Origin: JAKLKS01 sp964370855
GTDB taxonomy: Bacteria > Planctomycetota > JAJSAM01 > JAKLKS01
NCBI GenBank assembly: GCA_964370855.1
Contig: CAYJMF010000007.1
Location: 1-64,000, forward strand
DNA length: 64,000 bases
Reading direction: 5' to 3'
Below are positions 43,846 through 52,071 of this stretch, in pieces. Made by a program: the position numbers and the translations under genes. The notes under the pieces were generated by a model. The model was not told the origin of the DNA, ran no database searches, and saw only the letters and a program-made list of their open reading frames with translations. Every line of letters begins with the position of its first letter. Position 1 is the first letter of the stretch.

Positions 43846-44648
43846 GAGTGACCGCCCTCCCCGATTGCGGACTTCAGGTCTCCCGACTCTCCTTCGGGAC
43901 GGCGCGATTGCATCACCTCTCCACGAGTGCCCGCCGGCAGGCCATTCTGGCCTCGGCGGTCGATCTCGGATTCACGCATGTCGATACGTCTCCCCTCTAT
44001 GGCTTCGGAATTGCAGAGGCTGAAGTGGGAAAGTTTCTTCGGCGTAGCGGGACAGGCCTGACAGTGGCATCCAAGATCGGTCTCTACCCCCCAGGAGGCA
44101 GGACGTCGAGTTCGACCGCAGTGTTGTTGCGCAAGGTCGCCGGGAAGGTGGTGCCCGGGCTGTCAAGGGCGGTTGTCGACTGGTCCATCGCCGCTGCCGG
44201 CAGGAGCCTTGAATCAACGTTGGCAGCTTTGGGGCGCGATCGGGTGGACGTACTGTTCCTGCACGAACCGCGCCCTGATCTCCTGGATGCGGATGGTTTT
44301 CTGGAGTGGCTGGGTAAGCAGAAGAAAGAGGGAAAGGTCCGCCACTGGGGTCTGGCCGGCCCTCTGGATTCCTTCACTCCATGGGTGACAGGTGGTCATC
44401 CCCTCTCGGAGGTTCTCCAGATTGAGGATGCAGGGGAGGGTGGGGGCGCTCGGCGATTGTTGAAGCAGGGGCGGGAGCCGCAGTTCTCCTTTGGTGTTCT
44501 CGGAGGGCGGAGAGGTCGAGGGGGGGAGTTCCTGGCCACGAATGCCCTCAAAGCCGCACTTGAACGGAATCGACACGGTTCCGTAGTGGTGGAGTCGGGG
44601 AAGGCCGCCCACCTCCGAGAACTGGCATCGGTAACAGGCCTGGAATGA
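43842..44648 (+). CDS. Aldo/keto reductase
   Basis: A 268-aa AKR-fold oxidoreductase. The catalytic tetrad can be placed: Asp and Tyr in HVDTSPLYGFGIAE, Lys in VASKIGLYPP, His in VLFLHEPRPD. The C-terminal NADPH-binding part is short. ATG 43842 overlaps the FkbM stop by ATGA and fits the family start; the frame extends upstream without need. Probably reduces a keto-sugar or a small carbonyl substrate made by the neighbouring oxidoreductase; the pairing is inference. Confidence 0.82.
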   Translation: MRVTALPDCGLQVSRLSFGTARLHHLSTSARRQAILASAVDLGFTHVDTSPLYGFGIAEAEVGKFLRRSGTGLTVASKIGLYPPGGRTSSSTAVLLRKVAGKVVPGLSRAVVDWSIAAAGRSLESTLAALGRDRVDVLFLHEPRPDLLDADGFLEWLGKQKKEGKVRHWGLAGPLDSFTPWVTGGHPLSEVLQIEDAGEGGGARRLLKQGREPQFSFGVLGGRRGRGGEFLATNALKAALERNRHGSVVVESGKAAHLRELASVTGLE

Positions 44649-46219
44649 TGAGGACCATCGACCTGGGTGCGGGCGATCCCGCCCCACCCTGCGTCTCCTG
44701 TGACGTGTGCATCGTGGGTGCAGGAGCGGCAGGGCTGCTGCTGGCATCGATGCTGGCCCGGGCCGGGTTCGGAGTCGTTGTGCTGGATGTGGGCGGGCGT
44801 GTCTGCAGCGGGGAGAAGGAAGTCGGGTGCGAGGCTGTCGTAGAGGGGGGCACCTACCGTGCCACCTCCGATGGTCGCGCATTCGGGCTCGGCGGCACCA
44901 CCTCCCTCTGGGGTGGGCAACTCGTTCCGCACTCGACTCTGGACGTACGGTCCGTGGACTCGACGGAGTTCAATCCGTGGCGCCACGTTGTCGACGTCGT
45001 GGTGCAGCAGGAGGGTCGGGTCGGGGCGCTCCTCGGGATCCTCCCTCTGGCCGCCTGGTTCGACCCGTCCCTGTGGGTGACGGAACCCCAGGCTCGGCAA
45101 TTGAGAGCCCGCGAACTCGACATCGTGACCGCGGACTGGCTTCCATTCCGGAGGAGGAACCTGTCGTTCCTCCTGAACGACCTGCGGCGGGGGCAGGTCG
45201 ACGTGACCGTGATTCTCAATGCGGCGGCGAGCTCATGGGAAATCGGGAATTCGGCCGGGAGCGGGACCCGGATCTCAAGAGTAACGGCCCGGTCCCTGGC
45301 CGGCCGCTCGTGTGAAGTCAAGGCAAGGGCCTTCGTGATCGCGGCCGGGGCGATTGAATCGAGTCGCATTCTTCTCGAGATGGCGAGGGGGGCCGGAGAG
45401 CTCCCATTCCGCAAGGGAGCGGCCGTCGGCAAGGCGCTTTCGGATCATCTCTCGTGCGCCGTGGCGCAGGTTGTTCCTGGCGATTCTGCGCTATGCGCCA
45501 GAATGTTCGGACCGAGGTTCCGGGATGGGCGAATGAGGACCCTCCGGTTCATCGAGCGAAAGGCTCCTCCCCATGCACCGAGGGGGTTCTTCCATGTCCT
45601 GTTCGACAATGAGGGCGGAGGATTCGCGATCGCCAGGAAGGTCCTTCGGGGACTCCAGTCCCGGAGGAATCCGGGTGTTTCCCTCAGGGAAGGGGTAGGC
45701 GGAGTCCACGGGCTCATGGCGCTGGCGTGGTTTCGGTTCGCCCTGATGCGGCTTCATATTCCGAAGGGCACACCGGCTCGCCTGCAGTTGGATATCGAGC
45801 AACACCCCGATGCGCGCAATTGCGTTGTTCTGGGGGACGAGGTGGATGCCTTTGGGCGACCGGTGGCGGTGGTTCGGTGGGGCGTGAGCAACGAGGACAC
45901 CGCGAGCATTCGCGGGGCGGCACGGCGGTTCCTGGCGAGTTGGCCGAGTGAGTTCCCGCGCCTTGAAGCGTCCGAAGAATGGGCCGATGGCGTGAAACCG
46001 CATGACGTGTACCATCCCGTCGGATCATGCCGGATGGGGCTGGATCGCGAGTCCGTCGTCGGACCGGATCTGAAGGTGCACGGGTCCAGTAACCTGTATG
46101 TCTTGAGCACGGCGGTCCTGCCATCGGCCGGGACGGCGAATCCGACGTTCAGCATGCTCTGCCTCGGGGCAGGTCTTGCCGACCATCTGACGAGTGAACT
46201 CCGACGTGAGCCCGGATAG
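44645..46219 (+). CDS. GMC-like FAD-dependent oxidoreductase
   Basis: A 524-aa flavoprotein. FAD-binding CIVGAGAAGLLLASMLARAG at the N-terminus, GLGGTTSLWGGQ, FVIAAGAIESSRILLEM in the middle, and the C-terminal GMC signature with HPVGSCRMG and LYVLSTAVLPSAGTANPTFSMLCLG. The conserved His of HPVGSCRMG is the catalytic base region. It would oxidise an alcohol or sugar. The ATG overlaps the aldo/keto reductase stop, and the two may work in sequence. Typical of GMC enzymes in polysaccharide loci. Confidence 0.82.
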   Translation: MMRTIDLGAGDPAPPCVSCDVCIVGAGAAGLLLASMLARAGFGVVVLDVGGRVCSGEKEVGCEAVVEGGTYRATSDGRAFGLGGTTSLWGGQLVPHSTLDVRSVDSTEFNPWRHVVDVVVQQEGRVGALLGILPLAAWFDPSLWVTEPQARQLRARELDIVTADWLPFRRRNLSFLLNDLRRGQVDVTVILNAAASSWEIGNSAGSGTRISRVTARSLAGRSCEVKARAFVIAAGAIESSRILLEMARGAGELPFRKGAAVGKALSDHLSCAVAQVVPGDSALCARMFGPRFRDGRMRTLRFIERKAPPHAPRGFFHVLFDNEGGGFAIARKVLRGLQSRRNPGVSLREGVGGVHGLMALAWFRFALMRLHIPKGTPARLQLDIEQHPDARNCVVLGDEVDAFGRPVAVVRWGVSNEDTASIRGAARRFLASWPSEFPRLEASEEWADGVKPHDVYHPVGSCRMGLDRESVVGPDLKVHGSSNLYVLSTAVLPSAGTANPTFSMLCLGAGLADHLTSELRREPG

Positions 46220-46313
46220 GAAGTCCCTTCGGCGCGGCGCCCATTGAGAATGCAGCATGGTGCTCGACGAAGACCAATCGAACGTGTCGACTTCGAACAG
46301 CGAGGAGGAGAGG

Positions 46314-47255
46314 TTGAACCTGAAAGGCAAACGCATCCTCGTCACCGGCGGGGACGGTTTCCTCGGCGGGCACCTGGTGCCCCGCCTGGAGGCGGCCTGC
46401 GGGCTCCCCGTCGCCGTCCCGCGGTTCCCGGAGTACGACCTCACGGACCGGGAGCACGCGCGGCGGATGTACCGGGAGTTCAAGCCCGAGGTGGTGATGC
46501 ACCTCGCGGCCATGGTGGGGGGGATCGGGGCCAACCGGCGCAACCCGGGGCTCTTCTTCCACGGCAACATGGCCATGGGCCTCCACGTGCTGGACGAGGC
46601 CCGGCTCCACGGCGTGGAGAAGCTCGTCCTCCTCGGGACCATCTGCGCCTACCCGAAGTTCACCCCGGTGCCCTTCAAGGAGGAGAACCTCTGGGAGGGC
46701 TACCCCGAGGAGACCAACGCCCCCTACGGCATCGCCAAGAAGGCCCTCCTCGTCATGGCCCAGTCCTACCGGGCCCAGTACGGCTGCGACTTCGTGACGG
46801 TCCTTCCCGTGAACCTCTACGGCCCCGGCGACCACTTCGACCTCAAGGACAGCCACGTCATCTCCGCCCTCGTGCGCAAGTTCGTCGAGGCCGCGGAATC
46901 CGGCGCCGGGGAGGTCGAGGTCTGGGGCACGGGGAAGGCGACGCGGGAGTTCCTCTACGTCGAGGACTGCGCCGAGGGCCTCGTCCGCGCCGCCGAGGCC
47001 CTGGAGGGCCCGGAGCCCGTCAACCTGGGCGCCGGCTTCGAGATCTCCATCGGCGACCTCGCGAAACAGGTCGCCGAGGCGGCGGGGTTCCGCGGGCGCC
47101 TGCGGTTCGACGCCTCGAAGCCCGACGGCCAGCCAAGGCGGTGCCTCGACACCTCGCGGGCGGAGCGGCTGCTGGGGTGGAAGGCGAAGACCCCCCTCCG
47201 CGAAGGAATCGAGCGCACCGTGGCCTGGTTCCGCGGCCACCGGCCGGGGAGGTAG
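46314..47255 (+). CDS. fcl: GDP-L-fucose synthase
   Basis: A 313-aa SDR 3,5-epimerase/4-reductase that finishes GDP-L-fucose. Motifs: ILVTGGDGFLGGHLV, EVVMHLAAMVGGIGANRRNPGLFFHGN, LLGTICAYPK, the catalytic NAPYGIAKKALL, and LPVNLYGPGDHFD. The TTG start at 46314 is preferred to the ATG at 46257 because it has GAGGAGGAGAG before it and aligns with the ATG of the truncated copy at 42671. It is separated from gmd by the inserted segment. Confidence 0.92.
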   Translation: MNLKGKRILVTGGDGFLGGHLVPRLEAACGLPVAVPRFPEYDLTDREHARRMYREFKPEVVMHLAAMVGGIGANRRNPGLFFHGNMAMGLHVLDEARLHGVEKLVLLGTICAYPKFTPVPFKEENLWEGYPEETNAPYGIAKKALLVMAQSYRAQYGCDFVTVLPVNLYGPGDHFDLKDSHVISALVRKFVEAAESGAGEVEVWGTGKATREFLYVEDCAEGLVRAAEALEGPEPVNLGAGFEISIGDLAKQVAEAAGFRGRLRFDASKPDGQPRRCLDTSRAERLLGWKAKTPLREGIERTVAWFRGHRPGR

Positions 47256-47265
47256 GGGAGTTCCC

Positions 47266-48027
47266 ATGCTCCGGATCTCCGTCGTCACCGCCGTCTTCAA
47301 CGCGGCCTCCACCGTCGAGGAGTGCCTCCGGAGCGTCGATTCCCAGTCCCACGGGGCGGTCGAGCACGTCCTCGTGGACGGCGGCTCCACGGACGGGACC
47401 CTGGACCGGGTGCGGGCCTTCCAAGGGCGGCGGGTCTCCCTCGTGTCGGAGCCGGACCGGGGGATCTACGACGCCATGAACAAGGGGATCCGCCGCGCGA
47501 CGGGGGAGGTCGTCGGGATCCTCGGCGCCGACGACGTCTACGCCGACGGGGCCGTCCTCGCCGACGTGGCCGCGGCCCTGGACCGCACCGGCGCCGACTC
47601 CTGCTACGGGGACCTCGAGTACGTCCGCCGGGACGCCCCGGAGAAGGTCGTCCGCCGCTGGCGTTCCGGCCCGTACCGCCCCGGCCTCTTCCGCCGCGGC
47701 TGGATGCCGCCCCACCCGACCTTCTTCGTCCGGAAGACCGTCTACGACCGCCTCGGCCTCTTCCGCGACGACTTCCGCATCGCCGCCGACTACGAGCTGA
47801 TGCTCCGCTTCTTCGAGAAGGGGTGTATCACAACGTCATACATTCCCCGGGTCCTCGTCCGGATGCGCCTGGGCGGCGCCAGCAACCGAGGCCTCCGCAA
47901 CCTCTGGAGGAAGTCCCGCGAGGACCGCCGCGCCTGGGAGGTCAACGGGCTCGAGGGCGGGTGGTCCACCATCGTCGCGAAGAACCTCTCGAAGCTGCCC
48001 CAGTTCGTGCGGGGGCCCGGCGGGTAG
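47266..48027 (+). CDS. Glycosyltransferase family 2
   Basis: A 253-aa GT-A enzyme (WcaA-like). ISVVTAVFNAASTVEECLRSVDSQS, VLVDGGSTDGTLDRV, ISEPDRGIYDAMNKGI-type segment (VSEPDRGIYDAMNKGIRRATGEVVGILGADDVY, with the metal-binding DD), and HPTFFVRKTVYDRLGLFRDDFRIAADYELMLRF. The 3' end (about 100 bp) recurs in degenerate form at 51316-51442. It is the last intact gene of the polysaccharide locus. Confidence 0.87.
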   Translation: MLRISVVTAVFNAASTVEECLRSVDSQSHGAVEHVLVDGGSTDGTLDRVRAFQGRRVSLVSEPDRGIYDAMNKGIRRATGEVVGILGADDVYADGAVLADVAAALDRTGADSCYGDLEYVRRDAPEKVVRRWRSGPYRPGLFRRGWMPPHPTFFVRKTVYDRLGLFRDDFRIAADYELMLRFFEKGCITTSYIPRVLVRMRLGGASNRGLRNLWRKSREDRRAWEVNGLEGGWSTIVAKNLSKLPQFVRGPGG

Positions 48028-48339
48028 GGGGCCAGGGGCTTTGAGAAGAGAGCGGGCCGCCCGCCCCCCCCCGGGGGGGGCGGCCCCCCGCCGGTCACGG
48101 GGCTCCAGACCCCNNNNNNNNNNGCCCCCGTTGGGGGGGGGGGCGGGGGGGGTGGGGGGCCGGGGGGGTTGGGGGCCGGGGGGGGGGGCCCGCCGCGGGG
48201 GGGGGGGGGGGCCCCGCGTCCGTTCCGGGGACTCCTGCCCCTGAGGGAGCGGTTTCTTCGTCCCCCGATTCGCCCCCCTGGCATAGACTCCTTCGCCTGA
48301 GACGGCGCGAGGGAGTCCCGGGGAGGAGACCGAAGCGGG
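48028..48339. other. Scaffold gap (48114-48123) with low-complexity G/C runs
   Basis: Ten N at 48114-48123, with homopolymer-like G and C runs on both sides that look like low-quality contig ends. The GGGCCGCCC... start at 48051 resembles the terminator hairpin found after the degenerate copy of the same gene end (51471-51504), so a terminator of the polysaccharide operon is probably garbled here. Next to the MBOAT gene a GCATAGACT box (48281-48289) may be a -10 element. No gene is visible. Confidence 0.8.
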
Positions 48340-49836
48340 ATGCTGTTCAACTCCTACGTGTTCCTCTTCCTCTTCCTGCCCCTGGTGTTCGCGGGGTACC
48401 GGATTCTGTGCGTGCGCTCCTCCCATCGGGCGGCGCTGGCCTGGCTGACCGTGGCCTCGCTGGTCTATTACGGCTGGTGGAAGCCGGTCTACCTGGTGCT
48501 CATCGTCGGCTCCATCCTCGTCAACTTCCGGCTAGGGCTGCACATCGGGGCGGAGGCGGGGACGCCTCGGGGGCGGCGGTGGATGCTGGCGGGCGTGGCC
48601 CTGAACCTGGCGGCGCTGGGGTACTACAAGTACGCGAACTTCTTCCTCGACTCAGTGAACGCGCTCGGGGACACGGGGCTGCGGCTGGAGCACGTGACCC
48701 TGCCCATCGGCATCTCGTTCTTCACGTTCCAGCAGGTGGCCTACCTGGTGGACGCGTACCGTGGGGAGACACGGGAGTACCGGCTGGTGGACTACACGCT
48801 CTTCGTGACCTTCTTCCCGCAGCTCATCGCGGGTCCCATCGTGCACCACAAGGAGATGCTGCCGCAGTTCTCGCGGAAGGGTGCGGAGACCCTGAAGTCG
48901 CGCGATTTGGCCATAGGGTCGGCGATCTTCTTCGCGGGGCTGTTCAAGAAGGTGGTGTTCGCGGACACGCTGGCAGGGTTCGCGACGCCGGTTTTCCAGG
49001 CCGCCGACGGGGGCTGGCTCCCCCAACTCTCCGACGCCTGGGTGGCGACGCTTGCCTACACGCTGCAACTGTACTTCGACTTCTCGGGGTACTCGGACAT
49101 GGCCATCGGCCTGGGTCGCCTATTCGGGATCCGGCTGCCGCTGAACTTCCACTCGCCCTACAAGGCGACGAACGTGATCGACTTCTGGCGCCGGTGGCAC
49201 ATGACGCTGAGCCGCTTCCTGCGGGACTACCTCTACATCCCGCTCGGGGGGAACCGGAAGGGGCCGGCGCGGCGGTACGTGAACCTCTTGGCGACGATGG
49301 TCCTCGGCGGAATGTGGCACGGCGCGGGGTGGACCTTTGTGTTCTGGGGGCTCCTGCACGGGCTGTACCTGTGCGTGAACCATGGCTGGGCGGCGATGCG
49401 GGAGCGGATGGGGTGGGGAGAGGCGCGGGGGCTGCTGGGGCGGGGCCTCGCCACCGGGGCGACCTTCCTCGCGGTGATGGTGGCCTGGGTGTTCTTCCGC
49501 GCGGGAACCTTCGGGGGGGCGGGGAGGATGCTGGCGGGACTTGCGGGGATGAACCCCGGGCAAGTTGGAACCGTCATCCCGGTGTCCACGGCCCTCCAAT
49601 GGGTGGTGCCTCTTCTGGTGGTCTCCTGGACTTTCCCGAGCACCCAGGAGTGGATGCGCCGATGGAAACCCGCCCTGGAGTACAGTCGCGGATCGACCCA
49701 CTGGGCAAGCATGGGGGAGGGCTGGCGGGTCTCGTGGAGTCCTACGATCTTGTGGGCTGTCCTCAGTACGGGAGCCGGCATCTACGCCATCATGCAGATG
49801 GACGGCGCTTCCGAGTTCATCTACTATCAGTTCTGA
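48340..49836 (+). CDS. MBOAT-family membrane acyltransferase (AlgI-like), copy 2
   Basis: A 498-aa paralogue of the protein at 1940-3436, same length and catalytic His327 in GGMWHGAGW, and very similar along its whole length (most differences lie at residues 20-35, 175-190 and the last 90). Same start MLFNSYVF and end EFIYYQF. Probably an O-acyltransferase for the same or a related polymer. Followed three bases later by its SGNH-like partner. Confidence 0.92.
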   Translation: MLFNSYVFLFLFLPLVFAGYRILCVRSSHRAALAWLTVASLVYYGWWKPVYLVLIVGSILVNFRLGLHIGAEAGTPRGRRWMLAGVALNLAALGYYKYANFFLDSVNALGDTGLRLEHVTLPIGISFFTFQQVAYLVDAYRGETREYRLVDYTLFVTFFPQLIAGPIVHHKEMLPQFSRKGAETLKSRDLAIGSAIFFAGLFKKVVFADTLAGFATPVFQAADGGWLPQLSDAWVATLAYTLQLYFDFSGYSDMAIGLGRLFGIRLPLNFHSPYKATNVIDFWRRWHMTLSRFLRDYLYIPLGGNRKGPARRYVNLLATMVLGGMWHGAGWTFVFWGLLHGLYLCVNHGWAAMRERMGWGEARGLLGRGLATGATFLAVMVAWVFFRAGTFGGAGRMLAGLAGMNPGQVGTVIPVSTALQWVVPLLVVSWTFPSTQEWMRRWKPALEYSRGSTHWASMGEGWRVSWSPTILWAVLSTGAGIYAIMQMDGASEFIYYQF

Positions 49837-49839
49837 ACC

Positions 49840-51078
49840 ATGCGGCCCTTCAGGACCTACGGCAGGATCGTCTTCCTCCTCCTCTTGGTGTGGGGAGCGG
49901 CGTCGGTCACCGCCAACCTCCTGGTGGACCCCTGTGCCCGGTACCCGAAGACCCGGGTCCTGGCCTTGGAGGACGCGAGGCGAAACGGGGAGCGGATGGC
50001 GAAGGCGTGCCGACTCCGCGAGGGGGGCTACCGGGGTTTGATCCTCGGAACCTCCAGGGGGGAGATCGGGCTGGACCCCGGAGCGCCGGCGTGGGATGGG
50101 AGGAGGGTCTTCAATGGCTCTCTGAGCGGAGGGGATTGGTATGAGATCACCGCGATGGCGAGACTGGGACCCCTGTGGAATCCCCTGGAGGTGGTCGTCA
50201 TCGAACTGGATCTGTTTCCGTTCGGTGAACGGCGGCGTCCACGGCCCATGTACTTGAAGTCCCAGTTGGCGCCTGAAGGCGAACCGGTCGAAACCTCTCT
50301 TGCGAACCTCTTCGGATGGAATGCTGACTTCAATTCCGTTCGGGTCCTTCGCGGCGCGATCCTGAGGGCGAACGGAACGGGCCCATTGATGCGTGCGATC
50401 AGCCGACCGGACGGGAGGCAGGAGTTCTTCGGAACAGGGGAGGATGAGGCGGGTAGGTTCCTTCACTCCCTGTCGACCAACTTCTCGACAACCAACTTCT
50501 ACAACGGCTACCAGGTCTCGGACCAAGCCGTGAACGCTCTCTCGAGAGCCATTCGAGGATGCGTCTCGAAGGGCGCAAGGGTAATCGTGGTGCTGCCGCC
50601 GATGCATGCCCTTCAGTTGGAGTGCATGCATGAGGCGGGAGTCATGGACGACTACGCCACCCTTGTGGGTGCCGTCCTGGCGGGTTGCCGGGATGCGGGC
50701 GAGGAGGGAGGCGCGGCGCCGGAGTTCTGGTCATTCCTCTCATTCGAAGGCGCCTGCGGTGAGACCGTACCGGACTCCCCGGACTTCATTTCGAAGTCCT
50801 TCATCGATGCCGGCCATATGCGGCCATGGCTCGGCGACATCCTTCTGGCCCAGGTTCTCCAGGGGAAGCCTCCTGCTCCCGGGACGGTTCGGGGAGTTCG
50901 GCTGGATGTCGACTCCATTGCCGAGCACTTTCTCGAGCTGGAGAGGGAACGAGGCGACTACGTGCGCGATCACCGGGAGGAAGTCCTGCGTGTTCAGGCC
51001 ATCAAGCGGGAGACGCTCGCGCTGGCGAGGTTCAATCTTGAGCTTGATGAAGCCTCGGATCCCCGACGGCGAGAATGA
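49840..51078 (+). CDS. SGNH-hydrolase-like membrane-anchored partner of MBOAT, copy 2
   Basis: A 412-aa paralogue of 3438-4682. N-terminal helix IVFLLLLVWGAASVTANLLV, LILGTSRGEIGLDP (block I Ser in GTSR), VVVIELDLFPFG, VIVVLPPMHALQLECMHEAGV and KSFIDAGHMRPWLGD (D-x2-H). Less conserved than the MBOAT pair, suggesting acceptor-specific change. The C-terminal coding part is lower in GC. Its stop is five bases upstream of the degenerate ferredoxin fragment. Confidence 0.7.
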   Translation: MRPFRTYGRIVFLLLLVWGAASVTANLLVDPCARYPKTRVLALEDARRNGERMAKACRLREGGYRGLILGTSRGEIGLDPGAPAWDGRRVFNGSLSGGDWYEITAMARLGPLWNPLEVVVIELDLFPFGERRRPRPMYLKSQLAPEGEPVETSLANLFGWNADFNSVRVLRGAILRANGTGPLMRAISRPDGRQEFFGTGEDEAGRFLHSLSTNFSTTNFYNGYQVSDQAVNALSRAIRGCVSKGARVIVVLPPMHALQLECMHEAGVMDDYATLVGAVLAGCRDAGEEGGAAPEFWSFLSFEGACGETVPDSPDFISKSFIDAGHMRPWLGDILLAQVLQGKPPAPGTVRGVRLDVDSIAEHFLELERERGDYVRDHREEVLRVQAIKRETLALARFNLELDEASDPRRRE

Positions 51079-51082
51079 AGAG

Positions 51083-51196
51083 GTGTCCCAGGGCGTCAAC
51101 CTCCGGCGCGTCCTGCCAGACAGGGAGGTGGAAGTCTATCGAACCCCGGACGACCTCGTGAGATGCCACGGAAGAGGACTCTGCGGAACCTGTGTG
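51083..51196 (+). pseudogene. Degenerate ferredoxin gene fragment
   Basis: Translates to VSQGVNLRRVLPDREVEVYRTPDD... through RCHGRGLCGTCV, the same segment as residues 16-52 of the ferredoxin at 100-492, with the three clustered ligand Cys partly kept. Both the start and the second half, including the fourth Cys, are missing. Identity looks moderate, so the copy is old or from a related locus. Next to it, 51201-51302 holds another coding-like scrap (RSPWWFYYLNCLARFSEVAS...) that I do not recognise. Confidence 0.72.
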
Positions 51197-51315
51197 CGTC
51201 CGCCGCTCACCTTGGTGGTTCTACTACCTCAACTGCCTCGCCCGGTTCTCCGAGGTCGCCTCCGAGGTCAACACGAGGATGCCGGATCTGGTCGTCAGGT
51301 GAGTGAGGGACGCCC

Positions 51316-51442
51316 CCAATCGTGCGAAGAAAGCCATCAACGGGAGCCGCGTCCTCGTGCTCAACCCTCGCCTTCATGGACCACCATCGTGGCGAAGAAC
51401 CTGTCCAAACTCCCCCAGTTCATCGCGAGGCCCGGCGGGTAG
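51316..51442 (+). pseudogene. Degenerate copy of the GT2 gene 3' end
   Basis: The last ~22 codons read WTTIVAKNLSKLPQFIARPGG then stop, matching WSTIVAKNLSKLPQFVRGPGG at the end of the glycosyltransferase at 47266-48027. Nucleotide similarity continues upstream for about 50 bp in a broken frame. With the ferredoxin fragment it forms a small graveyard after the right-hand MBOAT cassette. Confidence 0.75.
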
Positions 51443-51470
51443 GGCCCGCCCGGGCTCCGGGGAATCCAAC

Positions 51471-51504
51471 GGGCCGCGCCTCTCCGCGGGGAGGGGCGCG
51501 GCCC
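51471..51504. terminator. Strong GC hairpin, bidirectional terminator candidate
   Basis: GGGCCGCGCC (51471-51480) pairs with GGCGCGGCCC (51495-51504), and inner bases can extend the stem. It lies 28 nt after the GT2 fragment on the + strand and 51 nt past the stop of the second lasso precursor on the - strand, so it can end transcription from both sides. No U-run is seen. Confidence 0.6.
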
Positions 51505-51555
51505 GCTTCGTTTCCCGGGGCGATGGCGTCGAGGGGGGCCGATCCCGCTCCCCGC

Positions 51556-51741
51556 CTACGGGAACCGCATCGTCTGGCCGCCCATCGTCTCCATCTGCGT
51601 CCCCGACCCCCCCAGCGTCCGGCGGGAGATGCGGCCGAACTCCACCAGGAGCGGGCGGCCGTAGCCGCTGCGCCGGGTGTGGGGCCTGGAAATCGAAACC
51701 CCGCCCGCCCTCGGGGAGGTCGTGGACGGCAGCGAAGACAT
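51556..51741 (-). CDS. Lasso peptide precursor, copy 2
   Basis: A 61-aa precursor. The leader (43 aa) contains YGRPLLVEFG, an exact YxxPxLxxxG recognition motif (residues 27-36), then RISRRTL with Thr at position -2. The core is then GGSGTQMETMGGQTMRFP: Gly1 and Glu8 at the right distance for an 8-residue macrolactam ring, with a 10-residue tail whose Arg16/Phe17 could be plug residues. It is about 280 bp downstream of copy 1, in the same direction as the cyclase gene. No strong ribosome site. Core is not seen elsewhere in the window. Confidence 0.83.
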   Translation of the reverse strand: MSSLPSTTSPRAGGVSISRPHTRRSGYGRPLLVEFGRISRRTLGGSGTQMETMGGQTMRFP

Positions 51742-51770
51742 GAAGGCTCCCGATGGCCAGGTTCACCATC

Positions 51771-51790
51771 GGTCCGCTACCCCACGAACC
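51771..51790 (-). promoter_or_regulatory. Conserved hairpin in leader of lasso precursor copy 2
   Basis: On the - strand GGTTCGT - GGGGTA - GCGGACC: 7 pairs of which two are G-U. The equivalent hairpin before copy 1 has only Watson-Crick pairs, so both substitutions keep the stem. It lies about 30 nt upstream of the ATG. Function unknown; regulatory RNA structure is suggested. Confidence 0.5.
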
Positions 51791-51834
51791 GTCGCAGGCT
51801 GGCACTCCTATATCGGCGGCGCGGGGTCCCCGCG

Positions 51835-52020
51835 CTACGGATGCCGCATCGTCTGGTTGGCCTTCGACTCCATGGCCGTCCCCGACCCCCCCAGCGTCCG
51901 GCGGGAGATGCGGCCGAACTCCACCAGGAGCGGGCGGCCGTAGCCGCTGCGCCGGGTGTGGGGCCGGAGGACCGGAATCCCGCCCACCCCCGGAGAGGTC
52001 GTGGACGGCAGCGAGGACAT
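51835..52020 (-). CDS. Lasso peptide precursor, copy 1
   Basis: A 61-aa precursor nearly identical to copy 2 in the leader (YGRPLLVEFGRISRRTL, residues 27-43). Core: GGSGTAMESKANQTMRHP, again Gly1 and Glu8 for the ring; the tail differs (SKANQTMRHP), so the two genes would give distinct products. An in-frame TGA lies 24 nt before the ATG, fixing this as the only possible start. It begins 143 nt after the stop of the cyclase gene, in the same direction. Confidence 0.85.
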   Translation of the reverse strand: MSSLPSTTSPGVGGIPVLRPHTRRSGYGRPLLVEFGRISRRTLGGSGTAMESKANQTMRHP

Positions 52021-52051
52021 GAAGGCACCCGATGGCCAGGTTCACACCATC

Positions 52052-52071
52052 GGTTCGCTACCCCGCGAACC
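52052..52071 (-). promoter_or_regulatory. Conserved hairpin in leader of lasso precursor copy 1
   Basis: On the - strand GGTTCGC - GGGGTA - GCGAACC: a perfect 7-bp stem with a 6-nt loop, about 31 nt before the ATG, between the cyclase stop and the precursor. The same loop is kept before copy 2. Confidence 0.5.

Noticed and set aside
51374..52045. A 223-aa - strand frame overlapping both lasso precursors (MNLAIGCLHVLAAVHDL...).
   Set aside because: It is the shifted frame across the tandem repeat. The 61-aa frames carry the exact lasso leader motif, and this one has no recognisable features.
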